The translations under genes were made by a program, and so were the position numbers. A DNA stretch of 8,373 nt from Spirochaetaceae bacterium (GTDB lineage Bacteria; Spirochaetota; Spirochaetia; Treponematales; Breznakiellaceae), in the NCBI GenBank assembly GCA_031279895.1, contig JAITHR010000271.1, positions 1-8,373 of the forward strand, read 5' to 3'. Position 1 is the first letter of the stretch. The number at the start of each line of letters is the position of its first letter. Positions 1 to 7,344 of the stretch are shown piece after piece. Below the pieces are notes generated by a model that had not been told where the DNA came from, ran no database searches, and worked only from the letters and a program-made list of their open reading frames with translations.

Positions 1-60
1 AATCCTGTGAATACGGCGTAGTAAGTATAGATTAGTAAATGATTTACCGCCGCCGGCTAC
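1..60. other. Left-edge noncoding sequence with small palindrome
   Basis: This less GC-rich stretch holds GTAAATGATTTAC (35-47), a perfect 6-bp inverted repeat around a single G. Nothing else recognisable is present. It may belong to the regulatory or terminal region of a gene beyond the left edge. Confidence 0.4.
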
Positions 61-189
61 CGCGCATAACAACGCACAAACCGTCGGAGACGGCGCCGGA
101 GACGGCGCGAAGCGTAGCCGCGCCTGGGCAGCAAACAGTGAAGTAACCGGACAGGGTGTTGCACTACTTGGAAGCAACAGGCGGCCATG
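61..189 (-). repeat. Dispersed repeat, copy A (left flank)
   Basis: Read on the minus strand, this segment begins CATGGCCGCC (189) and ends GTGCGTTGTTATGCG (63-75). Positions 105-164 match the reverse complement of 7921-7980 at 58 of 60 bases, and 94-125 match the reverse complement of 7465-7496 at all 32 bases. It contains a perfect 12-bp tandem duplication CGGAGACGGCGC (85-96 and 97-108) that is absent from copy B. It starts about 65 bases beyond the lipoprotein stop and lies in opposite orientation to the two right-hand copies. Boundaries are approximate. Confidence 0.85.
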
Positions 190-234
190 CTGAAACAGCC
201 GGAGGCTGCGGGGGAGGCTGCGGCCATGCTTAGG

Positions 235-251
235 AAAAAGCCGGCGGGCTT
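235..251 (-). terminator. Probable intrinsic terminator after the lipoprotein gene
   Basis: Four bases beyond the lipoprotein stop, the minus strand reads AAGCC-CGCC-GGCTT followed by TTTCC. That is a 5-bp stem with a 4-base loop running into five consecutive T. The stem is short, so termination may be partial, but its position immediately after the last stop of the block fits the end of the transcript. Confidence 0.5.
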
Positions 252-255
252 AGAA

Positions 256-1350
256 TTAGTATTGCTGGCGCACCATGGTGAGGATTTCAGCGGTTTTTAC
301 GTCCAGCGCTTTGAATGAGACGGTCTTGGTGGATCCGAGCTCGTTGATTGCGCCGGTTATGACGATGGTGGCTCCCAGCATCTGGCCTATGGAAACCGCC
401 GAATTGTCGCTCACCTCCCCTGAAAACTGGAACTTCTGCTCGGTGCGAATGGCGTCAAGGGATTTCCGGTCCACAAGCTTGAAAGCGCCCCACAAGGAGT
501 TTGCCACCCTATATTCAATTTCGGTTATGACGTAGGTCGCCTCCGCGTCGCTGTCGGCGGCAACGCTTATGATCGCGACGGTTCCCTGGTCCGGCAGGCC
601 GCCTACTAACACTTCCCCCGCTGCCGCGACGGCCTCTTCAAAGTTGGGGCTCCGCGCCGGCGCGGCGGTCTGACGGGACAGAAACGCGGGATCCCGCGCC
701 CCGTGTGCTTTGAGGTAGTCGAAAATCTTCGTGTTCCCTTTCTTATAAGAGAGTGACGCGGCGGTTTCGCGCTCTTCAGTCAATATATTTACCTCGGCCC
801 CGCGCTCAACGAGGAGCTGTACGATCTCAAAGTTACCATTGGAGGCCGCATAGCATAATGCTGTGCCGTAGTTATCTTTACTATTGATATTCGCCCCGCG
901 CTCAACAAGGAGCTGTACGATCTCAAAGTTACCCCTGGAGGCCGCCGTCAGTAATGGCAGCCTCCCAGACCCGTCACGCCGATTAGGGTCCGCCTTCTCT
1001 TCAAGCAGGAACTTCACCACCTCTATCCGGTTTTCCCGAATAGCCACTAGCAAATGCGAACCATCATAGTATCCATTAGCATTGCCGCCGTACTGCATGA
1101 GCAGTTTCAGGACCGGTATCGTATTGTTCAGATTAAACCCGCGCACACCGTTATAGCTTGGTCTTATGGCGGAAGACATACATCTCTCCAAGTTCACCTT
1201 GCCGGCCTGTTCCTTCAGGACATTTTCCATGGCTGTCAAATCATTCTTTTGCATGGCCTTTTCAAAATTCCCTGTCGCGCAGCCGATAAAAACCAACGAC
1301 GCCAGTCCGGCCAACCGGATCAGTATACGCATTTTTTTCATGGTTCTCAT
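256..1350 (-). CDS. Ankyrin-repeat lipoprotein with C-terminal LpoB/CsgG-like domain
   Basis: The 364-residue product has a basic N-terminus, a hydrophobic stretch and a relaxed lipobox, VFIGC, with the lipidated cysteine at C24. It is therefore probably a lipoprotein anchored on the export side of a membrane. Residues about 75-218 are four to five ankyrin repeats. The clearest are 126-158 and 159-190, which share GNFEIVQLLVERGA exactly. After a Pro/Ala-rich linker (about 226-236), residues 245-364 form a separate domain: GTVAIISVAA, then FKLVDRKSLDAIRTEQKFQF and SGEVSDNSAVSIGQMLGATI. This recalls the LpoB/CsgG-like lipoproteins common in treponemes, some annotated as penicillin-binding-protein activators. 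The start is supported by AAGGAG (1357-1362) six bases upstream. It is the last gene of the block, 51 bases after the chelatase gene. Its function is not established: the ankyrin part suggests protein binding, and the rest is family resemblance from memory. Confidence 0.85.
   Translation of the reverse strand: MRTMKKMRILIRLAGLASLVFIGCATGNFEKAMQKNDLTAMENVLKEQAGKVNLERCMSSAIRPSYNGVRGFNLNNTIPVLKLLMQYGGNANGYYDGSHLLVAIRENRIEVVKFLLEEKADPNRRDGSGRLPLLTAASRGNFEIVQLLVERGANINSKDNYGTALCYAASNGNFEIVQLLVERGAEVNILTEERETAASLSYKKGNTKIFDYLKAHGARDPAFLSRQTAAPARSPNFEEAVAAAGEVLVGGLPDQGTVAIISVAADSDAEATYVITEIEYRVANSLWGAFKLVDRKSLDAIRTEQKFQFSGEVSDNSAVSIGQMLGATIVITGAINELGSTKTVSFKALDVKTAEILTMVRQQY
797..945. repeat. Duplicated ankyrin-repeat DNA inside the lipoprotein gene
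   Basis: Segments 797-849 and 893-945 are the same 53-bp sequence in direct orientation with 3 differences, offset by 96 bases (32 codons). They encode AASNGNFEIVQLLVERGA and AASRGNFEIVQLLVERGA (residues 168-185 and 136-153). At least one of the differences is silent. The other repeats of the protein are much more diverged, which points to a recent internal duplication or gene conversion. Confidence 0.85.
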
Positions 1351-1401
1351 AGTTATCTCCTTATTCTCTCCGTTTTTCTCCCTAAGCAGCCCGCTGGCGG
1401 G

Positions 1402-1806
1402 TTAGGAAAAAGCCATTTCCCGAATACGCCGCACGAGCAGTTTTGCCAGTGCCGGATCCGCTCCCAAGGTGCTGCCGAAGGTTACGGTTATATCCGGGCG
1501 CTCCTTTGCGAACGCGGCTATCTCCGCCGGAATGTCTTCTTTGATATGGACGCCGTTAAAGAGAAAGTAAGGTATCACTTTTATCCGCGTGGCGCCCTGT
1601 TTGACAAGCGTTTCGAGGGCGCGGCGGAGGCTGGTTTCGGAGAATTGCAGAAAGCCTATCTCGACCGGTACGCCTTCAAGGTCCCGCGCCACGTAGGACC
1701 TTATGGTCCGCATGGTTTCTTCGGTTTCGGCTATGCGGCTTCCGTGCGCCAGCAATAATACGCCTTCCTGTTCCTGTTTTTTTTCCGTTTCCATAGGAAA
1801 TTCCAT
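1402..1806 (-). CDS. CbiX/SirB-type sirohydrochlorin chelatase (small form)
   Basis: The 134-residue protein belongs to the small class II chelatases that insert cobalt (CbiX) or iron (SirB) into sirohydrochlorin, on the way to corrinoids or sirohaem. Visible signatures are LLLAHGSR (17-24, metal-site H21) and VIPYFLFNGVHIKEDIP (77-93, second metal-site histidine H87), then FGSTLGADPALAKLL (110-124). The length matches the single-domain form, which acts as a dimer in characterised members, rather than the two-domain form. The start is fixed by a strong AAGGAGG (1816-1822) 9 bases before the ATG at 1806. A second Met is four codons later. It follows hemL, which fits tetrapyrrole synthesis. Whether the metal is cobalt or iron cannot be read from the sequence, so no symbol is given. 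The N-terminal METEKKQEQE stretch is a polar extension. Confidence 0.88.
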   Translation of the reverse strand: MEFPMETEKKQEQEGVLLLAHGSRIAETEETMRTIRSYVARDLEGVPVEIGFLQFSETSLRRALETLVKQGATRIKVIPYFLFNGVHIKEDIPAEIAAFAKERPDITVTFGSTLGADPALAKLLVRRIREMAFS

Positions 1807-1820
1807 AAGAAAAAACCTCC

Positions 1821-1841
1821 TTTTAGGTCTTTTAGGTCTTT
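1821..1841. repeat. 9-bp tandem repeat before the chelatase ribosome binding site
   Basis: TTTTAGGTC occurs twice in tandem (1821-1829 and 1830-1838), with a further TTT, in the 39-base hemL-chelatase gap. On the gene strand it abuts and partly overlaps the AAGGAGG ribosome binding site. It may simply be slippage; no function is evident. Confidence 0.6.
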
Positions 1842-1845
1842 ACGG

Positions 1846-3123
1846 TTATGCGCGTCCCGCGAAAAAAGAGCGGGCCGCGTCAAGGGTCTTCGCAATCTCC
1901 GCGTTCCCGTGGGCAGCGGACACAAAAAGCGCCTCGAACTGGGCGGGCGCCTGATAAATCCCCCGCGCAAGAAGCGCGGTAAAATACGCGGCGTAGCGCC
2001 GTGTGTCCGCACTCATCGCGGAGGCGTAGTCCCTGACCGGTTTTTCGGTAAAGAAAAGCGAGCCGATAGACCCGATATGGTTGACAACACAGCCCGCGCC
2101 CCGGGCAATCTCCGCCAGGCCCGTAAAAAGCGCGGTTCCCGCGTCGTGTAGGCGGGCGTAGATCTGCGGATTATCCCGTAAACAGGTGAGCTGGCATATC
2201 CCCGCGGCCATGGCGACCGGATTACCCGACAGGGTTCCGGCCTGATAGACCGGCCCGCTGGGAGAGACCGTCTCCATGACGTCCCGCCTGCCCCCGTAGG
2301 CGCCGACCGGCATTCCGGCGCCGATGATTTTTCCAAAGGCGCTTAGGTCCGGCGTTACGCCGTACAGCCCCTGCGCCCCTGAAAGGCCCAGACGGAAGCC
2401 GGTGATAACCTCGTCGAAGACAAGGAGCGCCCCTTCCCTGCGGCAGAGTTCCCGAAGGCCGGCCAGAAAGCCCGCGACAGGCAGGACCACGCCCATATTC
2501 GCCGCCACCGGCTCCACAATAACCGCGGCTATCTTTTCCGGGTAGGTTTTGAAAAGGGCCTCCACGCCGGAGAGGTCGTTGTAGTCCGCGACGAGCGTGT
2601 CCGCAGCAGCGGCCTTTGACACGCCCGCGCTGTCCGGTGCGCTTTCGCTGAGGAGGCCGGATCCGGCTTTGACGAGAAGCGCGTCGCTGTGTCCGTGGTA
2701 GCATCCGGCAAACTTGATGATTTTGTCCCGCCCCGTGAACCCGCGGGCCGCCCGTAACGCGCTCATGGTGGCTTCGGTTCCTGAGTTTACCATCCGCACC
2801 ATCTCCAGGGAGGGAACAAGCTCGGTTAAAAGCCGCGCCATAACCACTTCCCCCTCGGTGGCCGCGCCGTAACTCAGGCCCTTCTCCGCAGCGGCCCGCA
2901 CCGCCTCGCGGATTGCGGGGTGGTTGTGTCCCAAAATCATCGGTCCCCAGGACCCCACGTAATCAATATAGGTATTTCCGTCTACGTCGGAGATATACGC
3001 GCCGTCAGCAGAAGCCATGAAAACCGGCTCCCGATTGACCGCCCTGAAAGACCGCACCGGACTGTTTACCCCGCCGGGGATGAGGGTTTTGGCTTCCGCA
3101 AAGAGCGCCTCTGATCGTGTCAT
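1846..3123 (-). CDS. hemL: Glutamate-1-semialdehyde 2,1-aminomutase
   Basis: HemL converts glutamate-1-semialdehyde to 5-aminolevulinate, the entry compound for haem, sirohaem and corrinoids in the C5 route. It is a cytosolic PLP enzyme. The 425-residue product starts [20 protein letters not shown], which lines up with the N-terminus usual for the family. The PLP lysine is K265 ([18 protein letters not shown]). Other signatures are NSGTEA (113-118), [10 protein letters not shown] (141-150), FDEVITGFR (236-244) and [13 protein letters not shown] (293-305). The frame stays open 38 codons further upstream into ispH (to 3237), but that extension is unlike the family and was dropped. No Shine-Dalgarno sequence is visible before the ATG. 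A possible -10 element (TATACC) lies only 8 bases upstream, so a leaderless transcript is conceivable. The chelatase gene follows after 39 bases. Confidence 0.97.
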   Translation of the reverse strand: MTRSEALFAEAKTLIPGGVNSPVRSFRAVNREPVFMASADGAYISDVDGNTYIDYVGSWGPMILGHNHPAIREAVRAAAEKGLSYGAATEGEVVMARLLTELVPSLEMVRMVNSGTEATMSALRAARGFTGRDKIIKFAGCYHGHSDALLVKAGSGLLSESAPDSAGVSKAAAADTLVADYNDLSGVEALFKTYPEKIAAVIVEPVAANMGVVLPVAGFLAGLRELCRREGALLVFDEVITGFRLGLSGAQGLYGVTPDLSAFGKIIGAGMPVGAYGGRRDVMETVSPSGPVYQAGTLSGNPVAMAAGICQLTCLRDNPQIYARLHDAGTALFTGLAEIARGAGCVVNHIGSIGSLFFTEKPVRDYASAMSADTRRYAAYFTALLARGIYQAPAQFEALFVSAAHGNAEIAKTLDAARSFFAGRA

Positions 3124-3131
3124 AACGCGAG

Positions 3132-3160
3132 GGTATACCGAAAACGGCGCTGAAATCAAG
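3132..3160 (-). promoter_or_regulatory. Possible internal promoter just before hemL
   Basis: The minus strand carries TTGATT, a 16-base spacer, then TATACC in the ispH-hemL gap. The -10-like box ends 8 bases before the hemL ATG, so a transcript from it would start at or next to the start codon. The box is part of an 8-bp palindrome GGTATACC (3132-3139), the same core as the tandem array at the right edge. This is weak, consensus-only evidence. Confidence 0.2.
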
Positions 3161-3184
3161 TGCGCTTTCTTTTTTACCGAAGCG

Positions 3185-4063
3185 TCATGCGCCGCGATCC
3201 GAACCGTGCGCCGCAACGCGGCGCAGGGCGTACTCAACCCGATCGATAACGCAGTCCGGCGTTGAAGCGCCCGCCGAAAGGCCGATTACCGGATACCGCG
3301 CCGTCTCAGGGGGAATGTCCGCTTCGTCCTCCACCAGCCACGCGGGTTTGTCCGTAACCCGGGCGAAAAGCCTTCGCGTGTTAGCCGACTTCCGTCCGCC
3401 GACCACCACCACCGCGTCCACCGCTTGACAGAGCTCGTGTAACGCGGCCTGACGTTCCCGCGTGGCGCGGCAAATCGTGTCTATAACAAGGAGGTCGGGG
3501 AGCGCGGCGCGTATCCCGCGGGCAACGGCGCGGTACTCTTCCGGTGAAAGGGTGGTCTGTCCGATGAGCGCGGCTTTTTTCTCCGGCGCCTCCCGGCGAA
3601 GCCGGCGCGCCGCGTATTCCGCTTCCGCGGGGTTTTCAACGATGAAACAGTCCGGCGCATACCCGTGAATACCCGCCACCTCTCCGTGTTGTTTTTCTCC
3701 GGCGAGAAACACCTGATACCCCGCTTCGGAGAGGGTCCTTGCGCGGATCTGGCTTTGTTTAACCCTGGGGCAGGTTGCGTCCACCATGCGGGCGCCCCGC
3801 CGCTCCAGACGGCGCTCCACTTCCGGCTGTATGCCGTGGGCGCGAATGATAACCGCCGTATCATTGAGGCTGCGCGGGAGTTCGTTTTCATGCTCGATCG
3901 TTTCTATCCCCCGCTCCCGCAGGCTCTCTAGGGCCTGGGGGTTATGGATGAGATGGCCAAGGACGCACACCCGCGGGGCCGAGAGCGCGGCATCGAGCGC
4001 CAGAGACACGGCGCGGCGCACTCCCATACAGTAGCCCAGGGCCGAAGCCCTGATGACGTTCAC
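3185..4063 (-). CDS. ispH: 4-hydroxy-3-methylbut-2-enyl diphosphate reductase
   Basis: IspH (LytB) is a cytosolic iron-sulfur enzyme that reduces HMBPP to IPP and DMAPP, the last step of the MEP isoprenoid pathway. All three cluster cysteines are present: C12 (GYCMGV), C98 (DATCP) and C198 ([11 protein letters not shown]). Substrate-binding signatures include HLIHNP (37-42), RAHG (74-77), H126 with E128 (KQHGEVAG) and SAGASTPD (263-270). At 292 residues it is within the bacterial range. The start is GTG, and upstream only the triplets AAT and ACC separate it from the secF stop in the same frame, so no earlier start is possible. I see no Shine-Dalgarno sequence in the AT-rich stretch before it (4064-4080), so translation probably depends on ribosomes finishing secF. 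The hemL start lies 61 bases downstream. Confidence 0.97.
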   Translation of the reverse strand: MNVIRASALGYCMGVRRAVSLALDAALSAPRVCVLGHLIHNPQALESLRERGIETIEHENELPRSLNDTAVIIRAHGIQPEVERRLERRGARMVDATCPRVKQSQIRARTLSEAGYQVFLAGEKQHGEVAGIHGYAPDCFIVENPAEAEYAARRLRREAPEKKAALIGQTTLSPEEYRAVARGIRAALPDLLVIDTICRATRERQAALHELCQAVDAVVVVGGRKSANTRRLFARVTDKPAWLVEDEADIPPETARYPVIGLSAGASTPDCVIDRVEYALRRVAAHGSDRGA

Positions 4064-4069
4064 GGTATT

Positions 4070-5002
4070 TTATTTTGTTTGCAGCGCCGGTCTCGCCGGT
4101 TTCACCGCCTTCTTCGCTTTTAGGGTATCCCAGAAATTCACAAACCCGACCGCCACGAAGATAGTGGAATATACCCCGGAAATCATACCCACGAGCAGGG
4201 CCAGGGCGAAATCGCGCATGGATCCCGTGGTAAAGATAAAGAGGGACAGGACCGCCGCCATGGTGGTCGCGGTGGTAATGATCGTGCGGCCCAGGGTCTC
4301 GGACACGGAGCGGTCAAGAATGTATACGAGCGGCTCCTCCGGCGCGAGCCGGCGGGTTTCTCTTATCCGGTCGAAGACCACGATCGTGTCGTTTATCGAA
4401 TAACCGAGAATTGTGAGTATCGCCGCGATGGTGGTGGTATTGAACTCCATTCTCGACCAGGCCACAAAGCCCACGATGATAAGCGCGTCATGGGCGATGG
4501 CCAGGACCGCGCCGACGGCGAACCGGGGCCTAAAGCGTATGGAAGCGTAGGTGAGTATGAGAAGCACCGTTAGTCCCATGAGGATACCCGCCTGATCGGT
4601 GAGTTGTTTGGAAAAGCGGGAGCCCACATAGTCCGATTGGGTTACGGTTACGTTGTCCGCGCCGAAACGGGCCTGAAGCGCCTCCTGTATGCCGGATCCG
4701 AGAACCTCTTCGCTCCTGCCGTCGGATTCCGCCTCGCTCACGCGGATCATAAAGCGCCGCTCCTCAGGATCCCCGATGTTCTGTACCGAAACGGTTCCCA
4801 AAGACGAGAGGGTTGCGCGGATGTCTTCGGTTCCGCCCGAATCCGACGCGAGCCGTATTTCCTGAATAAGGCCGGCCTGGAAATCAATCCCCAGGTTGAA
4901 CCCGCCGTGTATCGCATACCCCGCGATGCCCGCCGCAATCAGCGCCGATGAAAACACCGCGGCAGGCAGAAAATACTTTGAAAATGGTATAATCCGTTTC
5001 AT
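4070..5002 (-). CDS. secF: SecF, protein-export membrane protein
   Basis: SecF is the partner of SecD in the membrane complex that drives late steps of Sec export. The 310-residue length is normal. TM1 (about 12-31) is followed by FNLGIDFQAG (35-44), an export-side domain, and a five-segment membrane block starting near 137. Family motifs are RFRPRFAVGAVLAIAHDALI (156-175), LTILGYSINDTIVVFDRIRE (196-215) and SVSETLGRTIITTATTM (232-248). The first motif reads FQAG where many homologues have FTGG, a small deviation. GGAGG (5011-5015) lies 8 bases before the ATG, inside the secD 3' end, and the ATG shares one base with the secD stop (TAATG). The stop is followed by the in-frame GTG start of ispH after only two sense codons. 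Confidence 0.97.
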   Translation of the reverse strand: MKRIIPFSKYFLPAAVFSSALIAAGIAGYAIHGGFNLGIDFQAGLIQEIRLASDSGGTEDIRATLSSLGTVSVQNIGDPEERRFMIRVSEAESDGRSEEVLGSGIQEALQARFGADNVTVTQSDYVGSRFSKQLTDQAGILMGLTVLLILTYASIRFRPRFAVGAVLAIAHDALIIVGFVAWSRMEFNTTTIAAILTILGYSINDTIVVFDRIRETRRLAPEEPLVYILDRSVSETLGRTIITTATTMAAVLSLFIFTTGSMRDFALALLVGMISGVYSTIFVAVGFVNFWDTLKAKKAVKPARPALQTK

Positions 5003-6756
5003 TAGGTCGTCCTCCAGCTTATGGAAAGGGTCTTGCTTCCCAGCACGTCGGTCTCAAAATCAAAGATGAGGCGGGAAACGAACAGGGCGGTAAACACCGA
5101 TGAGAATACCCCGATGGCGAGGCTCACGGCAAACCCCTGAATAGGGCCTGATCCAAGCTGGGAAAGAAAGAGCGCGGCAATAAAGGTGGTGATGTTGGCG
5201 TCCATAACCGCCCAGAACGCCTTGTCAAAGCCCGCGTCAATCGCGGCCTTGCGGCTTTTTCCCAGCCGGAGTTCCTCTTTCATGCGCTCGAAGATAATCA
5301 CGTTGGCGTCAACCGCCATGCCGATGGTAAGGATAAAGCCGGCGATGCTCGGCAGGGTCAGGGTGAAATTAAAAGCCGAAAGCACGCTGAACATAAAATA
5401 GATATTTAAGATCTGGGCGATGACCGCGTTGATTCCCGCGCTCTTATAATAGACGAGCATGAAAACCATCACCGCCGTAAGCCCGCCCAAGAGCGCGTAC
5501 AGGCCCCGCCTTATGGTATCAGCCCCCAATGACGGGCCGATACTCTGCTGGCTTATCACTTCCAGTTCCACCGGCAGCGCGGCGGTGCGCAGGGTAAGGG
5601 CGATATTATTCGCCTCTTCAAGACCGAAACCGGTCAGGCGCACCCCGTCCCGAATAGCGGCCTCGATGGTGGCCTGGGACTTGACCCTATCGTCCAGCAC
5701 GATGGCAAGGGGCTTCCGCACGTTCGCGGAGGTCAGTTTATAGAAAATCTCCCCGCCCTCGGAATCGAGCATAAAGGTTACTTCCGGCTTCCCGCTCAGG
5801 TTGTCCCGCTCCACGAGCGCGTTTTTTATGTGGTTCCCGTCAAGGCCCACTTCTTTCTTAACCGCCACATACTCAGGCAGGCCGGTATCGGGGTTCCGCA
5901 CCTGTTCGTCAAGGCCGTACCGGTCTTTGGTATAGACCCCCCGTATCACCACGTCGGCAGGGACGATAGTGGGGTCTTTGAGCCCCCCTTTCCCGTCAAA
6001 CGTGGTCTGGGGAAAGCGCTGGTAATACTCCTCGAAGGTCTTGGTGGCCTCAAGGTCAACCAGATGAAAAGCCAGGCTCCCTTTGCCCATAACAATCGAG
6101 TTAATCCGCTCCGGGTCCGGGATGCCGGGAATCTCCACATAGATCTGATCGGACCCCCGTCCTTTGGGGCGGATAACCGGCTCCGTCAGGCCGAAGCGGT
6201 CGATGCGGCTGTTCAGCACTTCCAGCGCCCTGTTGACCGCGTCTTCCCGATCCGCGTCGGTAACGTCCCGCCCCAGCCGGTCCTTGAGGGACCCGGTATT
6301 GACTTCCAGCACGATGCTTAGGCCGCCGGAGAGGTCAAGACCGAGCTGCACCGCGTTCCGCTGGAGGTCTTTGAGCTTGAATATCCGCTCCCGATACGTG
6401 GTTTCCACCCTTTCCTGGGCTTCCAGCCTGCCGGAAAAAGCCGACAGCACCGCACGGGCGCTCCATGATTCGGGCGCGGGCAGTTTCGCGTCTTTTTGGA
6501 TCTTTCTGGCTGACGAGACCAGAGGCGCCAGGCGCTCCGGCACCTCCCCCTCTTCGGCGCGGGCGATTTCGATGAGGTCCCCCAGGTCCTTTTGGGCGGC
6601 CTCGAAAGAATACTTTTTAATCTCCTCCCTGGACCGGAGCGCCACGTCTTTATCCCCTTGGGGGATGAGGTAGTACCACCGGATTGTGGGATAGAGGAAC
6701 ACGAAACAGATCACCATAGTAAGCAGAATGATGATAAACCGGTATCGTTTGCTCAT
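5002..6756 (-). CDS. secD: SecD, protein-export membrane protein
   Basis: SecD is an RND-type subunit that with SecF uses the proton or ion gradient to pull secreted proteins out of the Sec channel. The 584-residue product has an N-terminal membrane segment (about 7-30) and an export-side region containing the GLDLSGGLSIVLEV motif (138-151). The conserved PVELEVISQQSIGPSLG stretch (395-411) leads into a C-terminal block of five membrane segments (about 416-565), with the family motifs AGFILTIGMAVDANVIIFER (472-491) and DANITTF (519-525). Between TM1 and the first conserved motif lie about 90 polar, probably helical residues (about 35-125). GAGGTG (6762-6767), five bases before the ATG, is the ribosome binding site and lies inside the end of yajC. 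The start overlaps the yajC stop and the stop overlaps the secF start by one base, so the three proteins are probably made by coupled translation. Confidence 0.97.
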   Translation of the reverse strand: MSKRYRFIIILLTMVICFVFLYPTIRWYYLIPQGDKDVALRSREEIKKYSFEAAQKDLGDLIEIARAEEGEVPERLAPLVSSARKIQKDAKLPAPESWSARAVLSAFSGRLEAQERVETTYRERIFKLKDLQRNAVQLGLDLSGGLSIVLEVNTGSLKDRLGRDVTDADREDAVNRALEVLNSRIDRFGLTEPVIRPKGRGSDQIYVEIPGIPDPERINSIVMGKGSLAFHLVDLEATKTFEEYYQRFPQTTFDGKGGLKDPTIVPADVVIRGVYTKDRYGLDEQVRNPDTGLPEYVAVKKEVGLDGNHIKNALVERDNLSGKPEVTFMLDSEGGEIFYKLTSANVRKPLAIVLDDRVKSQATIEAAIRDGVRLTGFGLEEANNIALTLRTAALPVELEVISQQSIGPSLGADTIRRGLYALLGGLTAVMVFMLVYYKSAGINAVIAQILNIYFMFSVLSAFNFTLTLPSIAGFILTIGMAVDANVIIFERMKEELRLGKSRKAAIDAGFDKAFWAVMDANITTFIAALFLSQLGSGPIQGFAVSLAIGVFSSVFTALFVSRLIFDFETDVLGSKTLSISWRTT

Positions 6757-7280
6757 GTTTTCACCTCTTTATCCTCTTTGTCCCCTTTATCCCCTTCGGA
6801 AGCCCCTTCGCGCTTCCCGAAGGGGATGATACTTTTCTTTTTCTCCTCTTTTCCTTCCTTTTCCTCTCTCTCTTCCCTTTCGGCCTTTTCTTCCTTCCCT
6901 TTCTCTTTCGCCTCTTTGATTTCCTTGGCGTCTTTCGCGTCCTTCCCCGCCGCGGGCGGCGTCTCAAGACCGGAAATAGCGCTCCTGCTGAACTCGATCT
7001 TGGTATAGTCATCGACTTTCACCACGACCGCGCCTTCCTTCACGCTTTGAATGACCCCGTGAATACCGCCGATAGTAACGATTTTGTCTCCCTTTTTAAG
7101 GGAGCTTAACATTCGCTCGGTTTCTTTCTGCTTTTTCTGCTGCGGGCGGATAAGAAGGAAATAGAAAATAGCGATAATCACGGCAAAGATAATCAACTGC
7201 CCGAACATCCCTCCGGTTCCGCCGGCGGAGCCTGAGGCGTCGGGAGTCCCCATAAGCACGGGAAAAACCAATGAATACAT
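6753..7280 (-). CDS. yajC: YajC, Sec translocase accessory subunit with long charged tail
   Basis: YajC is a small inner-membrane protein that associates with SecD-SecF and the SecYEG translocon. The 175-residue product has a short extracytoplasmic N-terminus rich in Gly and Ser, one membrane segment at about residues 27-44, and the family signature FYFLLIRPQQKK directly after it. A small conserved domain follows (LKKGDKIVTIGGIHGVIQSV, then VDDYTKIEFSRSAI), ending near residue 108. Residues 111-175 are an almost pure Lys/Glu/Asp tail that typical YajC proteins of about 110 residues lack. The start at 7280 is chosen because AAGGA (7289-7293) lies 8 bases upstream. An in-frame ATG eight codons earlier (7304) has no such site, and one at 7289 overlaps the AAGGA. 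The stop overlaps the secD start (ATGA), so it is the first gene of a coupled yajC-secD-secF operon. Confidence 0.95.
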   Translation of the reverse strand: MYSLVFPVLMGTPDASGSAGGTGGMFGQLIIFAVIIAIFYFLLIRPQQKKQKETERMLSSLKKGDKIVTIGGIHGVIQSVKEGAVVVKVDDYTKIEFSRSAISGLETPPAAGKDAKDAKEIKEAKEKGKEEKAEREEREEKEGKEEKKKSIIPFGKREGASEGDKGDKEDKEVKT

Positions 7281-7344
7281 ACCTACCATCCTTAAAATGC
7301 ACATAATAACGTATCTTAAATAGTACGCACACGTTTACCCGCCC

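Noticed and set aside
1384..1404. Hairpin CCCGC-CA-GCGGG after the chelatase stop as a terminator
   Set aside because: It is not followed by a T-run, and the next gene starts 51 bases after the stop with its own ribosome binding site, so read-through seems likely.
230..1414. Shared 13-base string TTAGGAAAAAGCC near 231 and 1402
   Set aside because: A 13-base match between two places in a window this size is roughly what chance allows, and one copy is simply the end of the chelatase coding sequence.
1054..1758. 234-codon plus-strand open frame
   Set aside because: It lies antisense over the lipoprotein and chelatase genes, both clearly real by motifs and ribosome binding sites. Its translation shows no recognisable domain.
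3124..3237. 38-codon N-terminal extension of hemL
   Set aside because: It overlaps the end of ispH and has no family match. The protein beginning at 3123 has the standard HemL N-terminus, and its PLP lysine falls at the usual position 265.
7281..7304. Earlier ATG for yajC at 7304
   Set aside because: The AAGGA site at 7289-7293 is correctly spaced for the ATG at 7280 and lies downstream of the 7304 start. The extra eight residues add nothing conserved.
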